From positions 1-37,311 of the forward strand of contig CAYOEV010000027.1 of NCBI GenBank assembly GCA_964403075.1: 37,311 nucleotides of DNA. Direction: 5' to 3'. Of the stretch, positions 24,936 through 33,141 are shown piece after piece; position 1 is the stretch's first letter, and each line of letters begins with the position of its first letter. The position numbers and the translations under genes are program-made. The notes below the pieces were generated by a model. The model had not been told where the DNA came from, made no database searches, and saw nothing but the letters and a program-made list of their open reading frames with translations. This DNA is from CAYOEV01 sp964403075. Its GTDB lineage: Bacteria > Bacteroidota > Bacteroidia > Cytophagales > Cyclobacteriaceae.

Positions 24936-25571
24936 TTAAGGTGCCAATCGTTCCACCACCCATTGTTCACCGGATTGTTTGAATAGCAAACGGTCGTGCA
25001 GACGTCCGGGACGCCCCTGCCAGAATTCGAACAACTCTGGTTGCACCATGTACCCACCCCAGTATTCCGGCCTGTCGAAGTGGTGCTGTGCAGATTGAAT
25101 CTGCTGAAATCTACTTTCGAGCCACTCCCGACTTTCAATCTGCTGACTTTGCGGAGAAGCAAGTGCCCCGATTTGACTGCCCAAGGGGCGTGACTTAAAA
25201 TAGGCATCGGATTCTTCTGCAGAAACTTTCTCCACAGGACCTTCAATGCGCACCTGCCGTTCCAATTCAGCCCAAAAGAATGTCAGCGAAGCAAAGGGTT
25301 GCGCAGACAATTCTGCGCCCTTCTGGCTGTTGTAATTGGTGTAAAAAACGAAACCTCGCGCGTCGTAAGCCTTTAAGAGGACGATACGTCCATGGGGTTT
25401 GCCATTTGCATCGCAGGTGCCCAGGTGCATGGCATTTACCTCCGGCAATTCCGCATCCAGCGCCTCTTCAAACCATTTCCCGAACTGTTGTAAAGGATCG
25501 TCATAGATGTTTTTCACGTTCAGCGCAGCCTGGGTATATTCTTTACGTAGGGAGGAAATATCTCTGCTCAT
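24936..25571 (-). CDS. pdxH: Pyridoxamine 5'-phosphate oxidase
   Basis: A 211-residue FMN enzyme that makes pyridoxal phosphate from pyridoxamine or pyridoxine phosphate using oxygen. The sequence follows the family throughout: NAMHLGTCDANGKPHGRIVLLK-type start of the FMN region (about 36-57), FYTNYNSQKGAEL, FFWAELERQVRIEGPVEK, SRPLGSQIGALASPQSQ, and the end FWQGRPGRLHDRLLF...ERLAP. I start at MSRDISSLR (25571) because an exact -7 promoter box at 25613-25620 would put the transcription start just downstream of an earlier in-frame candidate at 25607. It shares a transcript with the glycosyltransferase and is divergent from miaE. Confidence 0.96.
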   Translation of the reverse strand: MSRDISSLRKEYTQAALNVKNIYDDPLQQFGKWFEEALDAELPEVNAMHLGTCDANGKPHGRIVLLKAYDARGFVFYTNYNSQKGAELSAQPFASLTFFWAELERQVRIEGPVEKVSAEESDAYFKSRPLGSQIGALASPQSQQIESREWLESRFQQIQSAQHHFDRPEYWGGYMVQPELFEFWQGRPGRLHDRLLFKQSGEQWVVERLAP

Positions 25572-25612
25572 ATTGAAATAGACAAAAATTCGGATATGTT
25601 TGTTCACACCAT

Positions 25613-25620
25613 CAAATCTA
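25613..25620 (-). promoter_or_regulatory. -7 promoter box of pdxH
   Basis: TAGATTTG on the minus strand matches TAnnTTTG exactly, 41 bp ahead of the chosen pdxH start codon. It lies in the 63-bp gap shared with the divergent miaE gene. Confidence 0.5.
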
Positions 25621-25634
25621 TGAAATAGCCATCA

Positions 25635-26219
25635 ATGAAACGTAGAATGGACGTGTTGAGTGAGAGTTCAGCCGACTGGTTGGAAGCGGTGATGGGAAAC
25701 TTTGATGCTTTTCTAAGAGACCATGCAGATTGTGAGCGAAAGGCCAGCAACATGGCCATGAGTTTTGTAGCGAAGTTTCCGGACCGAGTAGAGATCATCC
25801 CAGAACTCATTGACACCGCAGTGGAAGAATTGGACCATTTTCGTTCGGTTTATTCGCTCATGCAAAAGCGCAACCTCACACTGAACCATTCTATACCACC
25901 AGATGCGTACATGAATCTTCTGATGAAACTTTTGCGTTCTGGAAGGGAAGAGCGATTCATGGATCGGTTGATTCTAGCGTCACTCGTGGAGAGCAGAGGT
26001 GCTGAAAGATTTCGGAAAATCTATGAGGCCCTCAACGATAAAGAGTTAAAAGCGTTTTACCAGCAACTTTGGGCGTCAGAGGCCAAGCACGGCGAAGTTT
26101 TCGTTCGCATGGCTTTGAATTATTTCCCTGAGCAGTTGGTGTACGAGCGATTAGGTGAAATGACGGAAAAAGAATCACAAATTATTTCATCCATACCTAT
26201 CAAACCCGCCTTGCATTAA
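25635..26219 (+). CDS. miaE: tRNA-(ms2io6A) hydroxylase (MiaE-like)
   Basis: A 194-residue ferritin-fold diiron enzyme. The ligands expected of MiaE are in place: Glu34 (CERKAS), Glu65 and His68 (EELDHF), Glu119 (ESRGAERF), Glu149 and His152 (SEAKHGEVF). The enzyme hydroxylates the isopentenyl side chain of the modified adenosine at position 37 of tRNAs, using oxygen. The gene leads a probable operon with YqgE (one base between stop and start) and the DUF349 protein. Diiron mono-oxygenases with the same ligands exist for other substrates, but length and motif spacing favour MiaE. Confidence 0.88.
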   Translation: MKRRMDVLSESSADWLEAVMGNFDAFLRDHADCERKASNMAMSFVAKFPDRVEIIPELIDTAVEELDHFRSVYSLMQKRNLTLNHSIPPDAYMNLLMKLLRSGREERFMDRLILASLVESRGAERFRKIYEALNDKELKAFYQQLWASEAKHGEVFVRMALNYFPEQLVYERLGEMTEKESQIISSIPIKPALH

Positions 26220-26220
26220 A

Positions 26221-26799
26221 ATGGATTTCTTTGCCAGCGACCGTACTGTTATTCCAGCTCAAGGAGATTTGCTGATCTCTGAACCCTATTTACCCGATCC
26301 AAATTTTGAACGTGCCGTTGTACTGATATGTGCGCATGATGAAAACGGTACGGTCGGTTTTGTGTTGAATAAACTGGGGGAAATGAACGTTGCCGACGTT
26401 ATGGAGGGTGTGGTTGGACAAGAAACACCGCTTTTCATGGGCGGCCCGGTACAGCAGGATACCTTACATTTTGTGCATGGCCTCGAGGCATTAAAGGCTT
26501 CTTCTAATCTTATTGGTGAAGGGTTGTATTGGGGAGGTGATTTCGAAGGATTGCAAAGACTGCTCAACACGCAGCAGGCTGACCATGATATGGTGAGGTT
26601 TTTCCTTGGCTATTCTGGTTGGTCGCCCGGTCAGTTGGAAAAGGAATTGGAAGAGAAGTCGTGGATTGTATGCAAAAGTGTCACTGGCCACCTGATATTC
26701 AATACCAAAGCCCAAAATCTTTGGCGTGTTGTATTGAATCGGATGGGTGGGAAATTCAAACTGATTTCAAACTATCCGACGGACCCTCGGATGAATTAG
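26221..26799 (+). CDS. YqgE/AlgH family protein
   Basis: A 192-residue UPF0301 protein. It begins with the usual QGDLLISEPYLPDPNFERAVVLI, followed by GTVGFVLNK and a PLFMGGPVQQDTLHFVH block, then the conserved FFLGYSGWSPGQLEKEL segment (about 120-136). The family is widespread and linked genetically to expression regulation (AlgH in Pseudomonas), but its biochemical activity is unresolved. It starts one base after miaE and is followed after 49 bp by the DUF349 gene. Confidence 0.93.
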   Translation: MDFFASDRTVIPAQGDLLISEPYLPDPNFERAVVLICAHDENGTVGFVLNKLGEMNVADVMEGVVGQETPLFMGGPVQQDTLHFVHGLEALKASSNLIGEGLYWGGDFEGLQRLLNTQQADHDMVRFFLGYSGWSPGQLEKELEEKSWIVCKSVTGHLIFNTKAQNLWRVVLNRMGGKFKLISNYPTDPRMN

Positions 26800-26848
26800 T
26801 GACTACTTCACTACTTTTACTTTCCAGACGCGTAAACGGAGCCTTTCA

Positions 26849-29089
26849 ATGAAGGATGACAAGAGAGCAACAGACACAAAAGAAATTGAAACCACAGACC
26901 AGGGAGAGAATCTCCAACAAGAAGATGTAGTCAAGACGGAAACGCCAACGAACGAGTCTGGGGAACAGGCACCCGCTTCCCCGGATGCATCAGCGGAATC
27001 GGCTGAGTTACCCGAACAAAAGAAGGAGGCGCCGTCGACTGAATTCAAGGATACACCGACCGTTTCATCCGATCATAAAGAAGAAGACAAGTCGATAATT
27101 ACTAATGTTCCCGGTGCTACCGGTACATTCGTCGAAGCAGACGAAAGCAAGGAAGCGGATGCTGTAACTTCAGAAACAGACCCATCCGGGTCTGAGATCA
27201 ACACATCCGAGGAAGCCATCGCTCCAGCAGCCGGAGAGGAGAAAGCACCGGAATCGCAGGAGCATTTGACCGCTCAGCGGCTTATTGAATCGCATGCAGC
27301 AGAAGAATTGAAAGCGAAAAGCACGGAGGAAGTGCAAGAAGATGACGCCCACGATGAGGGTGACGAGAATCCTTATCAGCACATCGCCATAGACAAAGCA
27401 GGTTCCAAAAAGGATTTATTGGAGATCATGAAGGTCATCTTTCCAGAAGAAAATATTCGACTGATCGATGGAATGTTCAAAGAGATCAAATCTGCTTACG
27501 ATCATTTCTTTGAGCCTGAAAAAGAGAAGGCCCTGTCGGAATTTCTGGCTATCGAAGGCAATGCGGAAATGGATTTCGATTACAACGGTGACGATACCGA
27601 CCAGGAATTTTTTGCACTCTACGATCAGCTGAGGCATCGCCGGACAGCGTATTTCCGTCGTCTTGAGGGAGAGAAAGAAGCCAACCTGGAAAGGAAGACG
27701 CAGATTCTTGACCAATTGCGCGCGTTGGTAGATGGGGAAGACCAAACCAGCTTTGATAAGGTGAAGATCCTCCAGGTGGAGTGGAAGAAAATTGGTCCCG
27801 TTCCCGGGGCGCAAAATAAAACCCTGTGGGCCAATTACAATGCGCTCATGGATCGCTACTATGACCAGCGCAGCATTTATTTCGAACTCAAAGATCTGGA
27901 CCGAAAGAAGAATCTCAATCAAAAAATTGAGCTCTGCGAACGGGCAGAAAAATTGAATCCTGAAAAGGATCTGAAAGGCTCCATCGTGCAACTTAACGAG
28001 CTGCATGAGGAGTTTAAGCACCTCGGGCCGGTACCGCGCGAAGATCAGGAACCCCTATGGCAGCGCTTCAAAGCAGCTTCTGATCGGGTATATGAATCCA
28101 GACGTAAACTTAATGAGCACCTAAAGGTGGAGTTTGATCAAAACCTGGTCAAGAAGGAGGCGCTCATCAATCGTCTGAAACCATTTGTTGTATTTGACTC
28201 TGATCGCATAAAGGAATGGAATGCCAAGACCAAAGAGTTATTGGCTATTCAAAAGGAGTGGGAAGCCATCGGCAGTGTGCCGCGCGACAAAGCCAGGGAC
28301 ATAAACAAAAGTTTTTGGGGGAGTTTCAAAAAATTCTTCAATAGGAAAAATCAATTTTTCAAAAAACTAGATGCACAGCGCGTAGAAAATCTGGACAAAA
28401 AGAAATTATTGGTAGAAAAGGCAGCCGAACTACGCGACAACAAGGACTGGAACCAAGCTGCAGATGCCCTGAAAAAGTTACAGGCCGACTGGAAAGCCAT
28501 TGGACCTGTTCCTGAAAAATTTGGGAAATCGGTTTACGAAGAATTTAAGGCACATTGTGACCACTTCTTTCAAGAGAAGCGCAAACAAACGGGAGAGCAG
28601 AACAAAGCGTTTGACGACAACTTACAAATCAAGAATGAGTTGCTTGAAAAGCTAGAACAGGCTGCCGTTGCCGATCCCATGGTACTTGACGATATTTACA
28701 ATTTGTTGGATGATTATGCCGAAGTGGGTATGGTACCTCGAGGGGCAGTGAATCGTACGCACGACCGCTACGATCGGGTGGCCGCTCAGGTGGTTAGTCA
28801 TGAAGCGTTGTCTGATCATGAGCGAAATGAACTTCAAGTACAGTTTCAGTTATCCAAGTTGCGCGGTACTCCGCATGGCGATCGCAAACTAAACAGAAAG
28901 GAAAATGCTTTAAAACGTAAAATTCAGGGCATTGAAAACGATCTGTACAATTGGAAGCGCAACATGGAATTCTTTGGCCGGTCAAACAAGGCCAACGTAC
29001 TTAAGGAGCAAATGGAAGAAAAAATCAAGCATTCCGAGGAGGAGCTCCTCAATTTGAAAGAGCAACTGAAGCTTTTGAAAAAGGGCTGA
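26849..29089 (+). CDS. DUF349 domain-containing protein with long acidic N-terminus
   Basis: A 746-residue cytoplasmic protein. Residues 1-175 are highly acidic, Ser/Thr/Glu-rich and almost certainly disordered. From there the chain is helical and charged, with five DUF349 units marked by W/F-K-x-I/L-G-x-V-P signatures near residues 311, 388, 470, 547 and 622 (for example WKKIGPVPG and WKAIGPVPE), each followed by a W/F-x-x-F/Y-x-x-x-x-D-x-x-Y/F helix. A long coiled coil (about 680-746) closes the protein. The family is common in Bacteroidota and Actinobacteria and has no proven activity. It is the third gene of the miaE operon, though the 49-bp gap could hold its own promoter. Confidence 0.92.
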   Translation: MKDDKRATDTKEIETTDQGENLQQEDVVKTETPTNESGEQAPASPDASAESAELPEQKKEAPSTEFKDTPTVSSDHKEEDKSIITNVPGATGTFVEADESKEADAVTSETDPSGSEINTSEEAIAPAAGEEKAPESQEHLTAQRLIESHAAEELKAKSTEEVQEDDAHDEGDENPYQHIAIDKAGSKKDLLEIMKVIFPEENIRLIDGMFKEIKSAYDHFFEPEKEKALSEFLAIEGNAEMDFDYNGDDTDQEFFALYDQLRHRRTAYFRRLEGEKEANLERKTQILDQLRALVDGEDQTSFDKVKILQVEWKKIGPVPGAQNKTLWANYNALMDRYYDQRSIYFELKDLDRKKNLNQKIELCERAEKLNPEKDLKGSIVQLNELHEEFKHLGPVPREDQEPLWQRFKAASDRVYESRRKLNEHLKVEFDQNLVKKEALINRLKPFVVFDSDRIKEWNAKTKELLAIQKEWEAIGSVPRDKARDINKSFWGSFKKFFNRKNQFFKKLDAQRVENLDKKKLLVEKAAELRDNKDWNQAADALKKLQADWKAIGPVPEKFGKSVYEEFKAHCDHFFQEKRKQTGEQNKAFDDNLQIKNELLEKLEQAAVADPMVLDDIYNLLDDYAEVGMVPRGAVNRTHDRYDRVAAQVVSHEALSDHERNELQVQFQLSKLRGTPHGDRKLNRKENALKRKIQGIENDLYNWKRNMEFFGRSNKANVLKEQMEEKIKHSEEELLNLKEQLKLLKKG

Positions 29090-29371
29090 ACATCTGCAAT
29101 GATCAATGAGAAACGGTCTGAAAACGGCATACTATGTAATGGTTGAAATTGAGGTTATTCAGGTCTGCGTATTTTTATCTAATGCTCATCATTGCGTAGC
29201 GCACAGGTGGCCTTTTCTTTATTACATTAAGGATTTGATGTGTCCATGTTAAGTCATCACCCATTGATTTAAATCCGGAGGTTCAATCTTTGACCCACTT
29301 TTGTTCACTGATCATTGCTTCCTTCCCAAGGATTGATTTAATTCCGGTCATCAAACTTATAAACCCACCAT
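29090..29371. other. Intergenic interval of about 280 bp
   Basis: It holds no gene I can support. The right half must contain the promoter of the TPP-enzyme gene, but I see no exact TAnnTTTG box. No clear terminator hairpin follows the DUF349 gene. Confidence 0.4.
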
Positions 29372-31012
29372 ATGAAAGCTTCGGACTTACTCGTTAAGGC
29401 CCTGGAAAATGAGGATGTAGCCTACATCTTTGGAATTCCAGGGGAAGAAAATTTAGACTTCCTTGACTCGCTTCAGCATTCTTCCATTAGATTAATTGTT
29501 ACCCGTCATGAACAGGGTGCTGCGTTTATGGCGGCAACCTATGGTCGGCTGACCGGTAAGCCAGGTGTTTGTCTCTCTACGCTGGGTCCGGGTGCGACCA
29601 ACCTGGTGACGGGCGCTGCCTATGCACAATTGGGTGGCATGCCGCTGGTCATGTTGACGGGGCAAAAACCTATCAAAAAAAGTAAACAAGGTCGATTCCA
29701 AATTATTGATGTGGTGGATATGATGCAGCCCATCACCAAATTCTCCAAACAAATTGTACATGGCAATACCATACCCTCTTTGGTCCGTGAGGCTTTTCGT
29801 CGCGCCACTGAAGAGCGCCCTGGGGCAATTTGTCTTGAGCTTCCTGAAGATGTAGCCGCTGAGACAGGCTGTGAAGACAAAGTATTTCAGAGCAGTCTGG
29901 TGCGTCGTCCACATGCGGATGAAACCTGTCTGGAAGCAGCCGTTGAAAAAATTAATGCGGCGAGGCAGCCGTTACTTTTGATAGGAGCCAGCGCCAATCG
30001 GAATCGAATCACTCAAGCGCTTACCGAATTGATCGATCGGTGTGGCATTCCTTTTTTTAATACCCAAATGGGCAAAGGCGTGGTAGACGAACGCCATGAA
30101 CTGCACATTGGAACGGCGGCTTTGTCTGACCGGGACTACCTGCACAAAGCCATTGAACATGCTGACCTAATCATTAATGTTGGCCACGACGTGATCGAAA
30201 AGCCGCCTTTCTTCATGAAATTCGGAGGTACAGAGGTCATCCATGTAAACTATTTCACCGCTGAAGTTGACGAGGTTTATTTTCCGCAGTTGGAGGTGGT
30301 GGGAGATATTGCCAACTCTGTGCAATACCTCACTGCGCACCTACCCCGTAAGGCCTGGGATCTCACACGCTTCAAGGAAATTAAGCATGATGTGGAGGGA
30401 CACTTAAGTAAATATTTTGAGGATGAACGGTTCCCAATGTTGCCACAGAGACTGGTGAACGAGATCCGCAAGTTGATGCCATCGGATGGCATACTTACGC
30501 TTGACAATGGGATTTATAAGATCTGGTTTGCGAGGAACTATAAGGCGCACGAGCCCAATACGGTCTTGTTAGACAACGCGCTCGCCACCATGGGTGCGGG
30601 GTTGCCTTCGGGCATGGCCGCAAAGATTACCTACCCGGGAAGGAAGGTCATAGCCATTTGTGGTGATGGGGGCTTTATGATGAATTCACAAGAGTTAGAG
30701 ACGGCCGTTCGGCTGAAACTTGATCTTGTCGTTGTCATCCTCAACGACAGTGCATATGGCATGATTAAATGGAAACAGGAAGGAATGGGTTTTGCCGATT
30801 ATGGGTTAGACTTCGGCAACCCTGATTTCGTTAAATACGCAGAAGCCTACGGGGCCACAGGCCACCGCATTACTTCAAGTCAGGATTTTACAGATACACT
30901 TGGCCGATGTCTGGACAGCCCCGGCGTCCATCTTTTGGATGTACCGGTGGATTATTCCCTTAATCATCAAATTTTAACCAAAGGACTTTCAGAACCCCAC
31001 ACCCATGAGTAA
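29372..31012 (+). CDS. Thiamine-diphosphate enzyme, acetolactate synthase large-subunit-like
   Basis: A 546-residue enzyme with the three domains of the family: the pyrimidine-binding domain with the catalytic Glu in VTRHEQGAAFMAATYGRLTG (about 46-65), a central domain (about 190-330), and the diphosphate-binding domain with GDGGFMMNSQELETAVRLK and NDSAYGMIKWKQ (about 430-470). It lies closest to catabolic acetolactate synthase (AlsS) and related 2-oxoacid decarboxylases. The aldehyde dehydrogenase that overlaps its end by 8 bp suggests that it releases an aldehyde from a 2-oxoacid, or makes a carboligation product, for oxidation. No small regulatory subunit gene is adjacent, which argues against biosynthetic IlvB. 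Confidence 0.88.
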   Translation: MKASDLLVKALENEDVAYIFGIPGEENLDFLDSLQHSSIRLIVTRHEQGAAFMAATYGRLTGKPGVCLSTLGPGATNLVTGAAYAQLGGMPLVMLTGQKPIKKSKQGRFQIIDVVDMMQPITKFSKQIVHGNTIPSLVREAFRRATEERPGAICLELPEDVAAETGCEDKVFQSSLVRRPHADETCLEAAVEKINAARQPLLLIGASANRNRITQALTELIDRCGIPFFNTQMGKGVVDERHELHIGTAALSDRDYLHKAIEHADLIINVGHDVIEKPPFFMKFGGTEVIHVNYFTAEVDEVYFPQLEVVGDIANSVQYLTAHLPRKAWDLTRFKEIKHDVEGHLSKYFEDERFPMLPQRLVNEIRKLMPSDGILTLDNGIYKIWFARNYKAHEPNTVLLDNALATMGAGLPSGMAAKITYPGRKVIAICGDGGFMMNSQELETAVRLKLDLVVVILNDSAYGMIKWKQEGMGFADYGLDFGNPDFVKYAEAYGATGHRITSSQDFTDTLGRCLDSPGVHLLDVPVDYSLNHQILTKGLSEPHTHE

Positions 31013-32399
31013 TGCATTGAAAGTGTTGTCCCCTCATGACCAACACGTGATAGAAGAAATCCCCATGGTGGGTGCAAAGGAAGTGGAAGCGGCCCTTGCC
31101 AAAGCCCATGCAAACTTCACAGACAGGTCCAAGTGGTTGCCGAAACATGAGCGGGTTGCAATTTTGGAGAGGACCGCGGCATTGATGGAAAGTCAGGTAG
31201 AAGTGCTCACGAAAATGGCCGCCGAAGAAGGAGGTAAACCTTACAAGGACTCCAAAGTGGAAGTTTTGCGAGCCATTAATGGGGTAAAACTGGCCATGGA
31301 GGATTTGAGCTATCTGGGTGGCGAAGAGATACCTATGGGCCACACGCCCACTTCCGTCAATCGTTGGGCATCCACGAGGAGGGAGCCCATTGGGGTAGTG
31401 TCGTCCATCAGTGCATTCAATCATCCCCTAAATCTGATTGTGCATCAAACCGTGCCGGCGATTGCCGTAGGTGCCCCTGTGGTAGTGAAGCCAGCCCTGA
31501 CCACCCCACGGTCTTGCATAAAATTTGTCCAATTGCTTCATGAGGCCGGACTTCCGGCTGGTTGGTGTGAATCCCTCATTTGTGAAAACGAGCATGCCCA
31601 GCAGCTGGTCACCGACTCGCGGGTGAATTTTTTTTCATTCATTGGATCAGCAAAAGTTGGCTGGTACCTACGTTCGCAATTGTCACCTGGTACGCGGTGC
31701 GCATTGGAGCATGGAGGTGCGGCCCCCGTAATTATTGGTCCGGATGCAAATCTGGATGAAGTGGTGCCTCCTTTGGTCAAAGGGGGTTATTACCACTCGG
31801 GTCAGGTTTGCGTATCGGTTCAACGTGTTTATTGTCATGAAAAAATTAAGGCTGAATTGATAGAGAAAATTGCATTGGCGTTGGACAAGTTGACCGTTGG
31901 AGACCCACTACAGCCGGAAACGGATTGTGGACCACTTATTTTACATCGCGAAACCACCCGAATAGCCGAATGGGTGGAGGAGGCCCGTCAGGCAGGCGCT
32001 CAGGTGGTACGTGGTGGACAAATGCTTAGTGAGGCCTACTACGCACCGACTTTATTGGTAGATCCTCCCGCGGATGCCAAGGTATCGACAGCGGAAATAT
32101 TTGGCCCCGTCGTGTGCGTCTATGGTTACACACACCTCGATGACGCCATAGACCGGGCCAATTCTCTTCCTTATGCCTTTCAGGGATCCGTCTTTACCCA
32201 GCGTCTGGACGATGCACTGAAGGTGGCAGATCGGATGAACGCTACGGCTGTGATGGTCAATGATCACACCGCATTTCGGGTAGATTGGATGCCATTTGGT
32301 GGTCGTGATGAATCAGGACTCGGCCTTGGTGGCATCAAATACAGCATGCTCGACATGAGTCGTGAAAAGCTGATTGTATTTAAAAGCAAAGTGCTCTAG
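31005..32399 (+). CDS. NAD(P)+-dependent aldehyde dehydrogenase
   Basis: A 464-residue ALDH-superfamily enzyme. The Rossmann part has SSISAFNHPLNLIVHQTVPAI and VVKPALTTP, the general-base Glu lies in CALEHGGAAP (about residue 230), the catalytic Cys in YHSGQVCVSVQRVY (about 267), and EIFGPVVCV (about 366) closes the active site. The SGQVCVSVQR type resembles the lactaldehyde/phosphonoacetaldehyde branch (GQVCISVQR) rather than betaine aldehyde or retinal enzymes. It is coupled to the TPP enzyme by an 8-bp overlap (31005-31012) and lies 36 bp ahead of the Crp/Fnr gene. Substrate unknown; it probably oxidises the TPP enzyme's product. Confidence 0.9.
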   Translation: MSNALKVLSPHDQHVIEEIPMVGAKEVEAALAKAHANFTDRSKWLPKHERVAILERTAALMESQVEVLTKMAAEEGGKPYKDSKVEVLRAINGVKLAMEDLSYLGGEEIPMGHTPTSVNRWASTRREPIGVVSSISAFNHPLNLIVHQTVPAIAVGAPVVVKPALTTPRSCIKFVQLLHEAGLPAGWCESLICENEHAQQLVTDSRVNFFSFIGSAKVGWYLRSQLSPGTRCALEHGGAAPVIIGPDANLDEVVPPLVKGGYYHSGQVCVSVQRVYCHEKIKAELIEKIALALDKLTVGDPLQPETDCGPLILHRETTRIAEWVEEARQAGAQVVRGGQMLSEAYYAPTLLVDPPADAKVSTAEIFGPVVCVYGYTHLDDAIDRANSLPYAFQGSVFTQRLDDALKVADRMNATAVMVNDHTAFRVDWMPFGGRDESGLGLGGIKYSMLDMSREKLIVFKSKVL

Positions 32400-32435
32400 C
32401 AGGAACCGGAAGTAAATCCTTTCCTGTTTCAAGGC

Positions 32436-33065
32436 ATGAATCAAAATCTTTTACCCCAACTTCAGGCGGCTTTTGAAGACCCACGGCTAATCGATGAAAT
32501 TAAGAGTGTGGGTCGATGCAAGAAGGTTAAAGCAGGCGCACTGGTGGCCGGACAGGATGCGCCAGGTGATGAAATACCTATTGTGATCAGCGGACTGCTA
32601 AAAGTGCTGCGTCCGGATAAGAATGGCCGGGAAATACTGCTTTACTTTTTGGAAGGTGGCGACACTTGTGCCATGTCTATTAATTGTTGTATCGAAAAGA
32701 AAAAGTCTGATTTTAAAGTCATCGCAGAAGAAGATTCAGTGCTGTGGATGGTTCCAATGTATAGTCTGGACCAATGGATCACCAAATACCACTCATTCAG
32801 ACGTTACGTTTTCAATGCTTACCAGGAACGTTTCGAAGAAATGTTGCAGACCGTAGACAGCCTGGTGTTTCTGAAGTTGGACAAAAGGCTTTATAAATAC
32901 TTGTTGGACAAGAAACAGGCATCCCGGTCTTTTGTAATCCACAAAACGCACGAACAAATTGCACGTGAACTGAATACCTCACGTGTGGTGGTTTCCCGCT
33001 TACTCAAGCAACTGGAGCGGGAGGAGAAAATAGAACAACGCCGCAATTATATAGAAGTGTTGTAA
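32436..33065 (+). CDS. Crp/Fnr family transcriptional regulator with a Cys triad
   Basis: A 209-residue regulator. The N-terminal cNMP-type sensor domain (about 20-125) lacks the Arg-Ser phosphate-binding cassette of CRP; in the corresponding loop it has GGDTCAMSINCCIEKKKSDF, with Cys78, Cys84 and Cys85. A dimerisation helix follows and then a winged helix-turn-helix (about 165-205, EQIARELNTSRVVVSRLLKQ). The cysteine cluster without the N-terminal Fe-S ligands of FNR suggests a thiol- or persulfide-responsive sensor rather than cAMP or oxygen sensing. Downstream, two palindromes upstream of the SulP and dioxygenase genes are its likely targets. It may share a transcript with the aldehyde dehydrogenase. 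Confidence 0.92.
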   Translation: MNQNLLPQLQAAFEDPRLIDEIKSVGRCKKVKAGALVAGQDAPGDEIPIVISGLLKVLRPDKNGREILLYFLEGGDTCAMSINCCIEKKKSDFKVIAEEDSVLWMVPMYSLDQWITKYHSFRRYVFNAYQERFEEMLQTVDSLVFLKLDKRLYKYLLDKKQASRSFVIHKTHEQIARELNTSRVVVSRLLKQLEREEKIEQRRNYIEVL

Positions 33066-33084
33066 ATCTGCCTCTGGGGTGTTA

Positions 33085-33102
33085 TTGTGACCGTCGTTAC
33101 AA
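33085..33102. promoter_or_regulatory. Putative Crp/Fnr operator upstream of SulP
   Basis: TTGTGACCGTCGTTACAA is an 18-bp inverted repeat with one arm mismatch (TTGTGAC against GTTACAA, four-base centre), close to the CRP-type TGTGA-N6-TCACA. Its centre is 28.5 bp before the -7 box at 33122, which puts it near -40 relative to the expected start, the class II activator position. Confidence 0.6.
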
Positions 33103-33121
33103 AACACTTGATTGAGGGGCT

Positions 33122-33129
33122 TATTTTTG
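33122..33129 (+). promoter_or_regulatory. -7 promoter box of SulP
   Basis: TATTTTTG matches TAnnTTTG exactly and lies 13 bp before the TTG start codon of the SulP gene. A start 4 to 7 bases downstream would leave a leader of only 5 to 9 bases. No -33 TTG is at normal spacing, as expected for an activator-dependent promoter. Confidence 0.55.
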
Positions 33130-33141
33130 TAAAAAAAACCT

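Noticed and set aside
27416..28021. Long minus-strand open frame opposite the DUF349 gene
   Set aside because: It mirrors the regular codon pattern of a charged helical protein on the plus strand and has no family signature.
32400..32430. AGGAA...TTCCT stem between the aldehyde dehydrogenase and the Crp/Fnr gene as a terminator
   Set aside because: The stem is only 5 bp with a 15-base loop and no T-run.
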